DNA from: Moesziomyces globuligerus
Lineage: Eukaryota; Basidiomycota; Ustilaginomycetes; Ustilaginales; Ustilaginaceae
Direction of reading: 5' to 3'
DNA length: 64,000 nt
Assembly: GCA_030849465.1 (NCBI GenBank)
Contig: JARVLF010000012.1
Location: 587,302-651,301 of the forward strand
The translations under genes and the position numbers were made by a program. The notes beneath the pieces are model-generated. The model saw only the letters and a program-made list of their open reading frames with translations. It searched no databases and was not told where the DNA came from. Shown piece after piece: positions 9,790-20,386 of this stretch (positions are counted from its first letter, which is position 1; every line of letters starts with the position of its first letter).

Positions 9790-10482
9790 TGTTCTTGACG
9801 GGGAGGGGATGGGTGAGGATGGTGATGGTGACGAGAAGATTGGCAGGGTGTAGCGGGCGTGGTGACACTCGCCGCTCCGAATTGTCTTTGGTGCCAACTG
9901 CCAAGTCTGCCAAAACCTCGAAACGGTCAACGCTGGATGAAACAGGACTCTGCCGGTCTGCAACCGCCAAATTTGGACGGGCCTGCACACCGCTCTTTGC
10001 TGCTCGCTCGCCTCGAAAGTTTCGAGCTTTGGGCGGCGTCGTCGAATTTGCGGTCCCATGCAGCAGCGGCCAGCAATCGGATTCACAGTCCTGGCTGGGC
10101 CTCAGCCGTTGAGTGGCTCATCACCGTGGCCACCCAGCTAGACAGCTAGAAGCAGCGGACCCGTCTGTGATGCGAGGCTTGAAGACAGTCACGTGAGCTT
10201 GCATACCTCGGCCGAGGATATTTTCGCCTCCTGGAAATTTTGACTTCGGATGAATGGAGTTAGGCAGCATTATGTAATGCAAACCATCTTCGGCCCCGCT
10301 GAAGCGACGCTCGGATCAACACCGACACGGACGCAGCCGTGCATCATTTCGGTTGGACCCTGAAAGCGCCAGCCGCCAACGTGTCAAGGCTCTCTTCCCC
10401 GCCGAACGCTGCTGAGTCGCACATGTCATGACCAGTTCGATTCGGCCCGTTCAAGTATCGCGGATCTTTGAAGCAAGTCGCC
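9790..10482. promoter_or_regulatory. Divergent promoter region, RPL7 / ATG12
   Basis: 693 bp between two divergent starts. The side next to RPL7 reads as a C/T-rich leader on the minus strand, as is usual for ribosomal protein genes. No clear TATA box. No additional gene recognised. Confidence 0.35.
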
Positions 10483-11271
10483 ATGGCAACAGCAGGCTCG
10501 CAAACGCCGAGTCAAGGTGAGCTCAACGCCTCGTCGTCCTCGCTCGTACGATAGAGGTGGCTGACGACAAAGCTGACCGCCGACTTACCTTTGACGAATC
10601 CAGAACATGACCGGCAGCTTGGCTCCGCTGCCACGATCTCGTCGACAGGAGCTAGCCCTTCTGCAGCGGCGCTCCAGGCGCTCGAACAGTACAAGAAGAA
10701 GGACTCGTCCAAAGTCGTGGTGCGCTTCAAGGCCATCGGCAACGCCCCAATCATGAAGGTACGCCCGCATTCTCGCACCTTTTGGCGTCCAGCTTGCCCT
10801 TGTCGGCACGGCAGCTACTGATCATCCCTCGCAATTGCGCTCGCTCGCATCTCGACTGCATCGCATCCCAAACAGACAAACTACTTCCGCATCACCGCGT
10901 TCAACCGATTCCAGGCGGTGATTCAATTCCTCCGAAAGGAGCTCAACTTTAAGCCTACCGACTCCCTCGTACGTTCACGGCCTCCTGGTCGCCCTCCTGT
11001 TCAGCCAACCTGCTCTGACGCTAGCTGCTTACCACTTTCGCTCCCTCTGCGCCTCGAATCGGTCTGCTATCAGTTCCTCTACATCAACGCGTCTTTCAGT
11101 CCAGCACCCGACGACACGGTCGGCAACCTGTACAGGGTAAGTGCGATCGTGACCGCAGACATCGGCGCCACGGCTCGCTGACATGCTCGCTCTTGATGCT
11201 TCGCAATGCAGTGCTTCGGGACGGAAAACCACCTCATAGTCAACTACAGTACTACCGCCGCCTGGGGCTAG
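10483..11271 (+). CDS. ATG12: Autophagy ubiquitin-like protein ATG12, five exons
   Basis: Exons 10483-10516, 10604-10758, 10876-10968, 11074-11136 and 11212-11271; 134 aa. All introns are GT-AG and 75-117 nt, and every phase closes. Atg12 is activated by Atg7, moved by Atg10 and linked through its terminal glycine to a lysine of Atg5; the conjugate with Atg16 promotes Atg8 lipidation on the growing autophagosome. Residues 1-45 are a flexible Ser/Ala leader. The ubiquitin-like fold shows KVVVRFKAIGNAPIMK, then FNRFQAVIQFLRKEL, FSPAPDDTVGNLY and the end HLIVNYSTTAAWG. The last residue is the conjugating Gly, with no extra residues to be trimmed, as in other Atg12 proteins. Intron density is unusually high for this window. 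Confidence 0.96.
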
Positions 11272-11507
11272 CGTTCTTCGCTTCTGTCTAGCCTCTCCAG
11301 TTCCGGAGCTCAGCGATCCTCTCATGGCATTTATACCCGTCCGTTCAATGCATGTCTTCGTCCGCAACACGCTTTGCGATCTGCTGACCATCCCGACCAT
11401 GTGCTCAAGGTCATACGCGAAGCTGTAGAAACAGAGAGAGGTAGCGTGATCATTCCGAGTCAATCAAGGAGAACAAGGGCCAGGGCACTATACAAAGCTT
11501 GGCACGT

Positions 11508-14500
11508 CTAGTAGACCTCGAGAACGTAGCGCTCGTCCTCCTTGAGGGCCTCCATCTTCTTCTCGGCCTGGTCCTTGGTGAGGCCCTTCTTGACGAAGGC
11601 ACCGATCAGCGCCTCGTGGATGTCAGGCACGGGCCAGGTGGGGCCGCAGACAAAGAAGTAGCCCTTCTTGCCGTCCTCAACATCCTCGTCGTTGATGAGG
11701 CCGTCCTGGAGCACCACCTCGGCCTTGCCACCTGCAGCCTCGAGCTTCTCGATCTCGGGACCGAGGTACTGGGTCAGGAGGTCGCCGTCTTCGAGGATCT
11801 TGTGCTGGATGTACACCTTCTTGGACGTGTCACGCGAGAAGGCGAGACCCATGTGCTGGATCACGCCGTCCTGCGTGTAAGCCTCGAGCTCCTCTCCGTA
11901 CAGGTACTCGGCCGAGCGGTATCGCGAGCCGAAGTAGTAGACCAGCGGACCGACGTCGATGCCCTGAGCCTTCTTGTGCGCACGGGCCTGGATGAAGGCA
12001 CGGAAGGGAGCCGCACCCGTACCGAGACCCGCCATGATGATGGGCTGCGTGTCGATGGGCGGCAGCTTCATCACCGACGGCTTGAGCGAGACAGTCACCT
12101 TGGCACCGGGCTTGAGCTGGCTCAGGTAGCGAGTGCACTGGCCGAAGCGCGGGCTGCCACTCGGCGTCTTCCAGTCCACCGTCACGATCAGAAGGTGGAC
12201 CGACTCGCCGACAGCCGACTGGGCCGAAGCGATCGAGTAGTGACGAGGCTTGATGGGCTCGACGAGCGTCAGCAGCTGGTCGATGGGCAGACGAGCCGAA
12301 GGGAACATGCGCAGCACATCGGCGTACGTCAAAGTCTCGATCTCCGAGAGCTTCTTGAACGTGAACGAGCCCTCGGCCGAGCTGATGAAGCGCAGCCAGC
12401 GAGCCTCGTCGCGGTTGGTGGCCAGCTTGCCCAGCTCCTCGTAGAAGCGCTTGGGCGGCTTACCAAAGATGTCGAGGTTCTGCTGCAGCGTCTGGAAGAC
12501 AGTGCGAGCCTCGTGCTTGCCAGCCTGGGTGAGGCTGGGCGCGTTGACAATCTCGTCGGCGTCGAAGCCGGCCCAGCGGATGAACTCGGCGACCTCCTCC
12601 TCGTCGTTCCAACCGTGCACACCGAGAGCCTCGCCGACCTCGTACTTGAGGTCGGTGCCCTTGGTGCTGAGCTCCATGTGGAAGACGTTTCGGTCGTAGT
12701 CGACAGGAGTGAGACGACGGTTCTCGGTGACCTCGACGACCCAGGTGGTCTCGGGCAGATCAGGACGAAGGGCCTCAGCAACGGTGTCGTAAGCCTCCGA
12801 GAAGAGGTGCTGCCAGGCAGACTGGGCCCAGGTGGTACGGACAGGGGAGAGCTCAACACCCACGGTTGCAGCCTCGGGGTTGGGGCCGAAGCCGTTGTAG
12901 CGAATCTGAGTGGGTCGCAGGGGCGCGTTCTCCTCGGCCTCGGAGATAGGCTGGGCCTTGGACCACTCGTCATCGCTGAAGGCGTGCAGCTGGATGGCGC
13001 TCTCGGCGGCCGAGACGAGACCCTCGACACCGTCGATGCCAACGGGAGCGGTTCCGAGGACACGCTTGAGGAAAGCGGCCAAGACAGCGCCCGAGGTGTT
13101 GAGCTGCACGCGGAGCACGGCGACCAGGAGCACGGCCGCAGCGATCTCGGCGGGGACGACGTTGTCGCCGACCTTGGCCTTGCCGCCGCTGGCGTTGGCG
13201 GTCTTGACGTTGAGCTTCTCCACCACGGCCGCAGCGTCGACGAGCAAGAGTCGCGCGCTCTTCTGGGCGAGGACGCGCTTGTCTTCGGCGCGGAGCTTCG
13301 AGTCGAGCTCGGCGACCTCCCAGCCAGGGGTGTTGAAGATCACAGTTCCGCCACGGACAAGCGACTGGAAGGGAGCGTAGCTCTTGAGCGTCGTGGCCGG
13401 GTCGCTGATGACGAGCACCTTGGCGGCGTTCTCCTCGGCGGCCAGGACGATAGGAGCGTCCGCGGCCGACTCGGGGCGGCTGGAGAGGATGATGTCGGAG
13501 CGGACGATGCCGGAAGCCTCGAAGTTATCGAATCGCGAGAGCAGACGGGCGTGGAGCTGGGTGTCAGCACCGCGGTCGCGGATGGCACGCGCGGTGAGCT
13601 GAGCCAGAGGAGCGGTGGCGCTGGTTTCGCTGTCGAAGAAGGTGACGACGGAAGCACCTGAGAGGGCGAGGAGGTCGGCGTGGTGGTCGTCGGCCTCGTC
13701 GAGCACGTCGTGCACCTTGAGGGCAGCCTTGTGCGCACCGCCGAGGGTCTCGAGAAGCTTGTGCAGCTCGGCAGCGGACAGGTCCTGAGCAGGAGCGAGC
13801 GCGACGGGAAAGACGTGCGAGGGCACATCGGAGCCGCTGAACTCGTGACCGAAGACCGAGGAGACGATGTCGTCGTAGAGCTGGCCCGAGGAGGCACCGC
13901 CAAGGACCTGCTCGAGGATGTGCAGGCTCTCGACCGACTTGGGCAGGGCCTTGCGCAGGTCGGTCTCGTCCCAGGCACCGAGGGAACGGACCGAGAGGAG
14001 GGCGACGTTGTGACGCAGAGCGGGGGGCAAGGTGACGAGCACTGCACGAGCGGCCTGGCTGTGCGAGCCGTTGGGGACGACGAGGACAGTCTTGGCCTTG
14101 GGCGAGCCGGTGAAGAGGAAGGGCTCGGGGACGTCGACCTTCTGGCCCTTGGTGGGGATGGTGAGAGTGCCCACCTCGCGACCTGCAAAGGCACCGTCGA
14201 AGACGTGAACGACGTTCTTGGACGACTGGTAAGCGTACTGGGCAAAGTCGACGGCCTCCTGGCGGGTAGCCGAGAGGACGACCTCGAACGAATCGCCGAG
14301 GGTGGCGGCAGCAGCGAGGACGGAGGCGTAGTCGTTGCTGATCGAGAGCTCCTGGCCGGCCTCGGCCGAGTGGCTGGCGGCGGAGACCTGGAGGACGAGC
14401 TTGGCGTTGTCCGAGCCGGCGTACGAGGCGAGGGTGGGAGCCATGGCGGCGAAGCCGGCGGCGTTGGTGAGGGCGGTGACGACCTTGGCGGGTTCGGTGG

Positions 14501-15320
14501 AGGAGGAACCGCCCTTGGCGTTGAGGTAGCCGACGATGGCGTTACCGGCACCGGCGCGAGTCTGCATCTTGAAGACCGAGGCGCGACCCTTGAACCAGCC
14601 CTTCTCGGCGGCGGTCTTGGCCTCGTTCTCGCTGAAGGAGCCGAGGCCGCCGTTGGTCTCGCTCTCGTAGCTGAAGACGGCGGTGCTGTTGGCGTAGGCG
14701 ATGGAGTCGATGACGGCGGTGCTGGTGAGCTTGGCGCTGGGAACGCCGAGCAACCAGGACTGAGCGGCAGCTTTGGCGGCGAGCTCGGCCTCAGAGGGGC
14801 CGTCGACGATGCCGAGGTCGGCGCGAGCATCGACATGCTTGGCGCGGTTGGCCGGGGCGGGCTCGGGCACGGCGGCGTTGTCAGGCTGAGCGTTGACGAG
14901 GCCGGTGAGCTTCTGGCCGCCGACGGTGGCATCGACGCCGTTAGGAGCGACGTGGCCAGGCAGCTCGGGCTTGGCGGGGGCGGCAGGACCAGCACCCTTG
15001 GCATCGACCTGGTCGAGCTGCTTGGAGGCAGGGGGGTCGACGCGGCCGACCTGGACAGAGCGGGCGGTGTCGGCCTTGGCCTCGACGGGAGCAGGCTCAG
15101 CCGCCGGGGCAGCAGCAGCAGCCGGAGCCGGAGCCGCAGCGGGAGCGGCTGCAGCTGAGCGCAGCTTGGCGTCAGAGACCTTGCGCTTGATGGACTTGTT
15201 TGGCTTGTGAGCGGGTGCAAAAGCAGCGCGCGAGAGCGCCAGAGTGCCGGCGCCGATGGCGAGACCACCGGCAAAGATGGCAGCGCTCTGGTAGAGCGAC
15301 TGCGAGGTGGTGGCAGCCAT
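11508..15320 (-). CDS. MET10: Sulfite reductase [NADPH] flavoprotein (alpha) subunit
   Basis: 1270 aa, single exon. It passes electrons from NADPH via FAD to the hemoprotein subunit that reduces sulfite to sulfide for cysteine and methionine. From about residue 195 there is a pyruvate-ferredoxin-oxidoreductase-like region. From about 858 the FAD-binding reductase module follows (VVEVTENRRLTP, PRHYSIASAQ, GAAPFRAF, YYFGSRYRSAEYLYGEEL), then the NADPH domain (YFFVCGPTWPVPDIHEAL), ending with the characteristic aromatic tail ERYVLEVY. Start taken at the ATG before AATTSQS: the frame extends 38 codons upstream into leader. Oddity: an N-terminal extension with one hydrophobic stretch (AAIFAGGLAIGAGTLALS, about residues 13-30) followed by a long Ala/Pro linker makes it longer than yeast Met10 (about 1035 aa). 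Confidence 0.93.
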   Translation of the reverse strand: MAATTSQSLYQSAAIFAGGLAIGAGTLALSRAAFAPAHKPNKSIKRKVSDAKLRSAAAAPAAAPAPAAAAAPAAEPAPVEAKADTARSVQVGRVDPPASKQLDQVDAKGAGPAAPAKPELPGHVAPNGVDATVGGQKLTGLVNAQPDNAAVPEPAPANRAKHVDARADLGIVDGPSEAELAAKAAAQSWLLGVPSAKLTSTAVIDSIAYANSTAVFSYESETNGGLGSFSENEAKTAAEKGWFKGRASVFKMQTRAGAGNAIVGYLNAKGGSSSTEPAKVVTALTNAAGFAAMAPTLASYAGSDNAKLVLQVSAASHSAEAGQELSISNDYASVLAAAATLGDSFEVVLSATRQEAVDFAQYAYQSSKNVVHVFDGAFAGREVGTLTIPTKGQKVDVPEPFLFTGSPKAKTVLVVPNGSHSQAARAVLVTLPPALRHNVALLSVRSLGAWDETDLRKALPKSVESLHILEQVLGGASSGQLYDDIVSSVFGHEFSGSDVPSHVFPVALAPAQDLSAAELHKLLETLGGAHKAALKVHDVLDEADDHHADLLALSGASVVTFFDSETSATAPLAQLTARAIRDRGADTQLHARLLSRFDNFEASGIVRSDIILSSRPESAADAPIVLAAEENAAKVLVISDPATTLKSYAPFQSLVRGGTVIFNTPGWEVAELDSKLRAEDKRVLAQKSARLLLVDAAAVVEKLNVKTANASGGKAKVGDNVVPAEIAAAVLLVAVLRVQLNTSGAVLAAFLKRVLGTAPVGIDGVEGLVSAAESAIQLHAFSDDEWSKAQPISEAEENAPLRPTQIRYNGFGPNPEAATVGVELSPVRTTWAQSAWQHLFSEAYDTVAEALRPDLPETTWVVEVTENRRLTPVDYDRNVFHMELSTKGTDLKYEVGEALGVHGWNDEEEVAEFIRWAGFDADEIVNAPSLTQAGKHEARTVFQTLQQNLDIFGKPPKRFYEELGKLATNRDEARWLRFISSAEGSFTFKKLSEIETLTYADVLRMFPSARLPIDQLLTLVEPIKPRHYSIASAQSAVGESVHLLIVTVDWKTPSGSPRFGQCTRYLSQLKPGAKVTVSLKPSVMKLPPIDTQPIIMAGLGTGAAPFRAFIQARAHKKAQGIDVGPLVYYFGSRYRSAEYLYGEELEAYTQDGVIQHMGLAFSRDTSKKVYIQHKILEDGDLLTQYLGPEIEKLEAAGGKAEVVLQDGLINDEDVEDGKKGYFFVCGPTWPVPDIHEALIGAFVKKGLTKDQAEKKMEALKEDERYVLEVY

Positions 15321-17090
15321 CTTGAGTGTGTACACGCAAGGGCGGCTTGGGAGGAGGGGGTGGAGAGATGGTGGACGAAGCCAGGTGAGAATGATGCCGA
15401 CCGAGCCTCCTATGGACCTTTCTTCGCGACGCACGGCTTACAGCAGCCAAGGGTGTCCAGGACGGCGGCAATCGACAGCTTCAGCTTGTTACACAGCGCA
15501 CTGCAGCAGCCTCGACGAATCACGAACCGCTGCTTCTCAGGGTCTTGCTGTAGCAGAGTCGCAGCGACACGGCGATACCGGCAATGTGCCGCGCGCCAAA
15601 AGACGCGGACAAGCGTTCAAATCTTCTGACTCAGGGCCACCGCCCGAGGTCCGAGGTGGGGCGCTCCAAGTGGGAGGTCCTTCGCGCGGATTTCGCCAAA
15701 AATCCGAGGATGGCGCCATCGCCAGTCCCAATGGGCTCACCGCATCCCGCTCTACTTGCATCGGCTGGAGACTAGCCCGATTGGCCGTTTGGAAGGGCAC
15801 TATATGTTAGGCCTAATTATCACACCTCACTTGAGAAAATCGCTCCGACCCTTTTTTCTTTTTCTATTTTTTTCCCCTTTTTAGTTTCCTGCTTCTTTTG
15901 TTTCTTCGTACTCTGGCAAACTTACCCCCTTCTCCAGTATAAGACACTGTCGATGCAACGATCGACAACTATATGGCGAACATGGAGTTGACCTGGCAAC
16001 GTGACCATTCCCTTCTGGATTGCTACTGTGTCCAGCGGTAAGTGCAGACCTGTCGCTACCATGCTCGATCGTCCGCCAGCAGGCACGCGGTGCAAAAGGT
16101 CGCTTGCATTCGATGATGTGGACTTGCCGTTCCTGCGCATAGCCGGTTCCATTTTTAGGAACCATCCATCGCTGCCAAGCGCGATCGAAAAAAAAAAAAA
16201 ATGCTGGGGAAGCCTCGACTTTAATCGCCGTTCTCGACGGATGCCTGGCAGCGCTTCGCATGGATCTGAGCCGCCGTCGAGCAATTCTCCGCGGCCGTCG
16301 TCAGCCAAGGGTCTGATCGTGGCGCCAGGACGGACGGCATGCGTCGTCCGGCCCGGACCCAAAGTCACAGTTTGAGGCAAGTGGTTCGCTTCCGTCGCTC
16401 TTTCCGCCGCAACGCCGGACTTGCGGCGAATTCCACGCCAGCCTTTCTGTTGATACTTCCTCTCCTCCCGTCACAAATGCGCTTTTGCCGTCGGCTTCAG
16501 ACTTTGGCCGAACACGAGGCAAGTGTGAGCCTGCGAATCCGTCTGTCCCCTCACACGGCACGACTCACGAGTTCGGACAGGCGGGCGTGGCCACGGAGAA
16601 TGAGTTGTCTGCAGCGGAAAAGTGGACCGATGCGCCTGCGAGTACGAACCACTGATGCCCGTCGACGAAATCGAGCCTTAGCCGAAGTGAGAAGCCGCCG
16701 CTCTGCATCAAGCATGCACCCAACGGCGTTCAAGAGGGCCGGCTCTGGCTCCTCCTCCTCGCCTCCCAACTGAATGCCGCCCCAGGTTCGCGCATCCTCC
16801 AGGAACATTGAGCAGCTGCAGCGCCACCCATCTTGGTGCGCCCATCTTGGTGCGCCCCAAGACGCCAGAGCCTTCTGCTTCGACTACATACAACCATCAT
16901 CTCGTTGCCCTCTCATTGCCCACCGCTCTCGATCATCTTAAGCTTGGTGTCGCAGTTGCCCTTAGCGATCATTGCGGAACCATTGCTGGGCGAGCTCGTT
17001 GTCTAAGCTCGTCGCTTGGCCTCGCAACTAGCAGCGCTCGAACCGCAGATCCACCCCTCGTCGCTCGACTCCCCGCCCACAGACTGCATC
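15321..17090. other. Long divergent intergenic region
   Basis: 1.77 kb between MET10 (-) and the membrane protein at 17091 (+). It contains a T-rich run at about 15850-15900, a 13-A run at about 16188-16200 and many short frames lacking protein-like features. It probably holds both promoters and leaders. No RNA gene seen. Confidence 0.4.
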
Positions 17091-19367
17091 ATGTCCACCG
17101 CCGTGGTCACCGTACCTGTCACAGTGACGGCGAGCCAGTCCGTCATCGTCGTGACGTCGACGCTGGCAGCCTCCGACCTTCCCAACGTCACCGGCGTCCC
17201 CACCTCTTCACCCACCACACCCGCCTCCGCCTCTTCGTCGGCTGGGGGCGTCGATGCCTCGCCCAGCGATGCTTCCAGCAGCGCCCCTGCTTCCTCCTCT
17301 TCCGCTAATCCAACATCGTCCGGCTCTCACACTCCCATTGGCGCCATTGCCGGCGGTGCAGTCGGAGGCGTAGCGCTCATCGCTTTCATCGTTGTTCTCG
17401 CCTGCTTCATGAGGAGGCGCTCCAAGGCCAAGAAGACTCCAAGCCCTTTCCCGGACGATGAAGACGAGAAGGGCCCTTCCGTCATCGCCGGCCTCCCTCC
17501 CAACCCCTCAACGACTCAATTACGTCCTGTCTCGGGCAGCTACAACCACTCGATGGTCATGACAGATGCAGGATCTTCGATGCCGCTGCTTGCGACCGAG
17601 GGCTCGCTTCACAGCGGCTCGCACGGTCCTGGCGGTCCCTTCCCGGCAGATGCACGCTCGCCCCACATGCAGAGGCCGTCGACGACGTCGCTAGCGCCCA
17701 GCTTCGTCATGGGCTCCTCCGCCTCCTATCCCCACTCTCACAGCAGTCACCTCGCCCAGCCATGGAATGGTCCGGTTTCAAACGCTCACGATCCCTCAGC
17801 TGCTGCCTTTGCCGGCGGCTATCCCGACGTGCACAGGACCGCTTTCTACGAACCTTACATGCCGACGGGAGTGGATCCCCGCGTGCTCCCCACGTCGGCC
17901 ATCGCAGCAGGATCAGCGGCGGCCGCCTATCACAACGGAGGCATGATGAACAGTACGGCATCGCCTCCTGCGCTCGCTATGGATCCTCGAGCTCGGGCGG
18001 CTGTTCCCGGCGTCTCGAGCCTGCCAGTTGGCGCGGCAGCCACAGACTACGCCAGTCTGAGCGATGCTGCACGACTGGGAAATGCTTCTCAGACGGGTTT
18101 CATGGGCACCGAGTCGGCGCGCTCAGGCGCGGCATCCACGAGCGATGCAAGCAGTCGTCGAGGATCGCATGGCAGTATGCTTGCCATGCTCCCGGCAGTG
18201 ACACAGCTGGTGGAGCCGTCGTCCCACGTTCCGGCCGACGCCGGGAGTCCTCACCGACGCCCACCAGCGGCCGGCTTCCCTGGCTACCAGTCGAACCTGA
18301 ACACCATCCCTGGCTCCGTTGCCGTCTCCGAGATCGCCAGCGCTGACCACCAGTCCATGCACTCGGCCGGCCAGAGTCATCGCGGCGAAGCAAGCATTCC
18401 TCCGAAGCTCCCTTCCATCCCCGCATCAAGCCCGCTCGTCCTGCAGGATGCGACTTCGTTCGTGTCACCAGAAGCGGCCATGGCGAATGCACCGCATGCA
18501 TCTGCATTGGGTGCCAGCGGACCGAGAATCACGGCTGAGCCGGGCACCGACACACTGCGCTCCAACGACGCTTCTTACGGCACTTACAACAGCGACGGCA
18601 CCTACAACACCTACACGGGAGCGATCAAGGGACAACTGCGCGTGGTTGGTTCGAATGACTCGCCAATCGGGGCTGATGCTGCACGAGGCGCGTCCACCAT
18701 CATCGAAGAGGAATCTGCCACTCGACAGCCCAAGCGCGACATGAGTGGCGATTCCAGAGCAGGCGAATTCTGGATCGACGCCGCCGACAAGTCAAAGTTC
18801 GGGCCTGCAGGCAACCGGCTCGGCCAGCATTCGAGCAACAACAGCACAAGCAGCGTCAACAAGACTGGCAGCCGGATGATCGAGATGCTGGACGTGGATG
18901 AGCAGCCTAATGTGCCCGAGTCAGTGACGGGCCCGGCCGAGCCATCGACACAGGCACCGGCCAGGCCGTCGTTCTGGAAGGAGCGCACCAAGTCATCGCA
19001 GTCGATCAGCAAGGTCTTCCGAAGCTCACCATTGCTGCATGCCAACGGATCGCCCGTCGAGCGCTCTCCAGCGCCCAACCACGGTGGTCGACCGAGCGGC
19101 CTTGGTACGGATCCGGCTCGCGCGAACGGCATGCGCACCGACAACGAGCACCTTCCGCCGCTTGACCTTGGCCGATCCATCGCATCTTCAGACAACCGGC
19201 CGTCGGATTCGCCCAAGGCGGATGGCGACGCCGACATGTGGAAGGATGCGTCCAAGCAGAAGCAGGGCGGGGCGATGCGCAAATGGACGCGGAAAAAGGC
19301 TGGCCGAAGTGCGTCCGGTGGGCAGAACGCCGAGAATGAAGTGGACGTCGATCAGCTATTCAAATGA
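17091..19367 (+). CDS. Ser/Thr-rich single-pass membrane protein
   Basis: 758 aa, single exon. Not assignable to a named gene. Residues 1-85 are Ser/Thr/Val-rich and look like an O-mannosylated outside segment without a clear cleavable signal. About residues 84-110 are a Gly-rich membrane helix (IGAIAGGAVGGVALIAFIVV) followed by a stop-transfer RRRSKAKK. The remaining roughly 640 residues are a disordered cytosolic tail rich in Ser, Pro and His with short blocks such as KLPSIPASSPLV and FWKERTKSSQSISKVFRSS and a basic C-terminus. Layout resembles fungal SKG6/AXL2-type or wall-sensor proteins. The gene at 23251 has the same plan (short exterior, GAIAGG-type helix, basic stop, long tail), so the two may be distant paralogues. 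The first ATG of the frame is used. Confidence 0.75.
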   Translation: MSTAVVTVPVTVTASQSVIVVTSTLAASDLPNVTGVPTSSPTTPASASSSAGGVDASPSDASSSAPASSSSANPTSSGSHTPIGAIAGGAVGGVALIAFIVVLACFMRRRSKAKKTPSPFPDDEDEKGPSVIAGLPPNPSTTQLRPVSGSYNHSMVMTDAGSSMPLLATEGSLHSGSHGPGGPFPADARSPHMQRPSTTSLAPSFVMGSSASYPHSHSSHLAQPWNGPVSNAHDPSAAAFAGGYPDVHRTAFYEPYMPTGVDPRVLPTSAIAAGSAAAAYHNGGMMNSTASPPALAMDPRARAAVPGVSSLPVGAAATDYASLSDAARLGNASQTGFMGTESARSGAASTSDASSRRGSHGSMLAMLPAVTQLVEPSSHVPADAGSPHRRPPAAGFPGYQSNLNTIPGSVAVSEIASADHQSMHSAGQSHRGEASIPPKLPSIPASSPLVLQDATSFVSPEAAMANAPHASALGASGPRITAEPGTDTLRSNDASYGTYNSDGTYNTYTGAIKGQLRVVGSNDSPIGADAARGASTIIEEESATRQPKRDMSGDSRAGEFWIDAADKSKFGPAGNRLGQHSSNNSTSSVNKTGSRMIEMLDVDEQPNVPESVTGPAEPSTQAPARPSFWKERTKSSQSISKVFRSSPLLHANGSPVERSPAPNHGGRPSGLGTDPARANGMRTDNEHLPPLDLGRSIASSDNRPSDSPKADGDADMWKDASKQKQGGAMRKWTRKKAGRSASGGQNAENEVDVDQLFK

Positions 19368-20386
19368 GCGCATTTTGCTGTCATTACATTAGTCGATGCT
19401 ATTCGCAATCATCTTCCGAGCGAAGAGGGTGATTGGGTGGCGATGAGAGGCAGAACCTTTCCTTCGGAATACTTGAATGAAAGCACACGGCTCAATCCTG
19501 TCTCAGCAAGACCCAGCCACTGGATGAGGCCTATCATCTGCCTCGGAATAGAAGATTCCGCCTGCTTGCATGCGCTTCCACCGTTGGATGCATTGTCTCG
19601 AGCTCCGCTTCGCTTGCGACCACCGAGCAGCTGCGGATGGCGTGCAGAAGAAGGATGTTCTCCGAAGCGGTTTCAACTAGCGGTGCAGAAGTCGACAACC
19701 GGGCCGTCGGCCTTCTAACTATCCGGCGGCGGGTGGCCAAAAAAACTACGAAAAAAGAAAAACACGATTTGAAAAGCAGACCCTGCTCGGATGGAAGCCC
19801 ATCTCAGCGATTCTTTTTCCCGGAATGGCTTCCGTGGACGTTGCACAGCGTATCAGAGGCCTTCCTGATGATGATCGCCCGTACAGCGCTTCGCTAGCCC
19901 TTCGTCCATTCTCGAATAGGTATCCCGATTCATGGGCGCTAGACTTGCTTGTACCTGCACCGTGAGAAAAATTCATGGGCCTTTCCTTCCGTCTCCGACT
20001 CTCTCCCTCCGTAGAACATGGCCAATGACCGAGCTCACTGCTCGTCGCAGATCCATGAGGTAGCTCGAGCTCAAAGCGCAGCGAAACTGCGGCACAGAGT
20101 CAGGCGATGTCAACATGCGTTCGGCTCGTGCCCTGCCTGTTGTTGAAGTGGCCTAGACAGCGCTTCTTCGTCGCAGCCATCTTGGGTGTAAGCTACTGGA
20201 CGTCCTGTAGTCCTATAAAGCTTCGAAAACCAGACGGCCTTCTGCAATCGTGTTCCATTGCCCTCCCGATACCTTCCCTCATCAGTCTCTACGAAGGCAA
20301 TCTCGCGCTCAAGGCGATTTTCATGAGTCCGGAGTCTTTGTTTGACCAGATCCTTCAAGTCCTCATCCCGATCTTCTACCTCATCA
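19368..20386. other. Intergenic region with TATA box for the downstream gene
   Basis: About 1 kb. The one clear element is TATAAA at 20214-20219 on the plus strand, about 170 nt before the ATG of the secreted-protein gene. Frames in the rest are short and unconvincing. Confidence 0.4.

Noticed and set aside
11499..15274. Long plus- and minus-strand frames over MET10 (about 490-720 codons)
   Set aside because: High GC third positions keep the other frames open; their translations are Arg/Ser/Pro or Leu/Gly/Asp-rich shadow sequence, and MET10 explains the locus.
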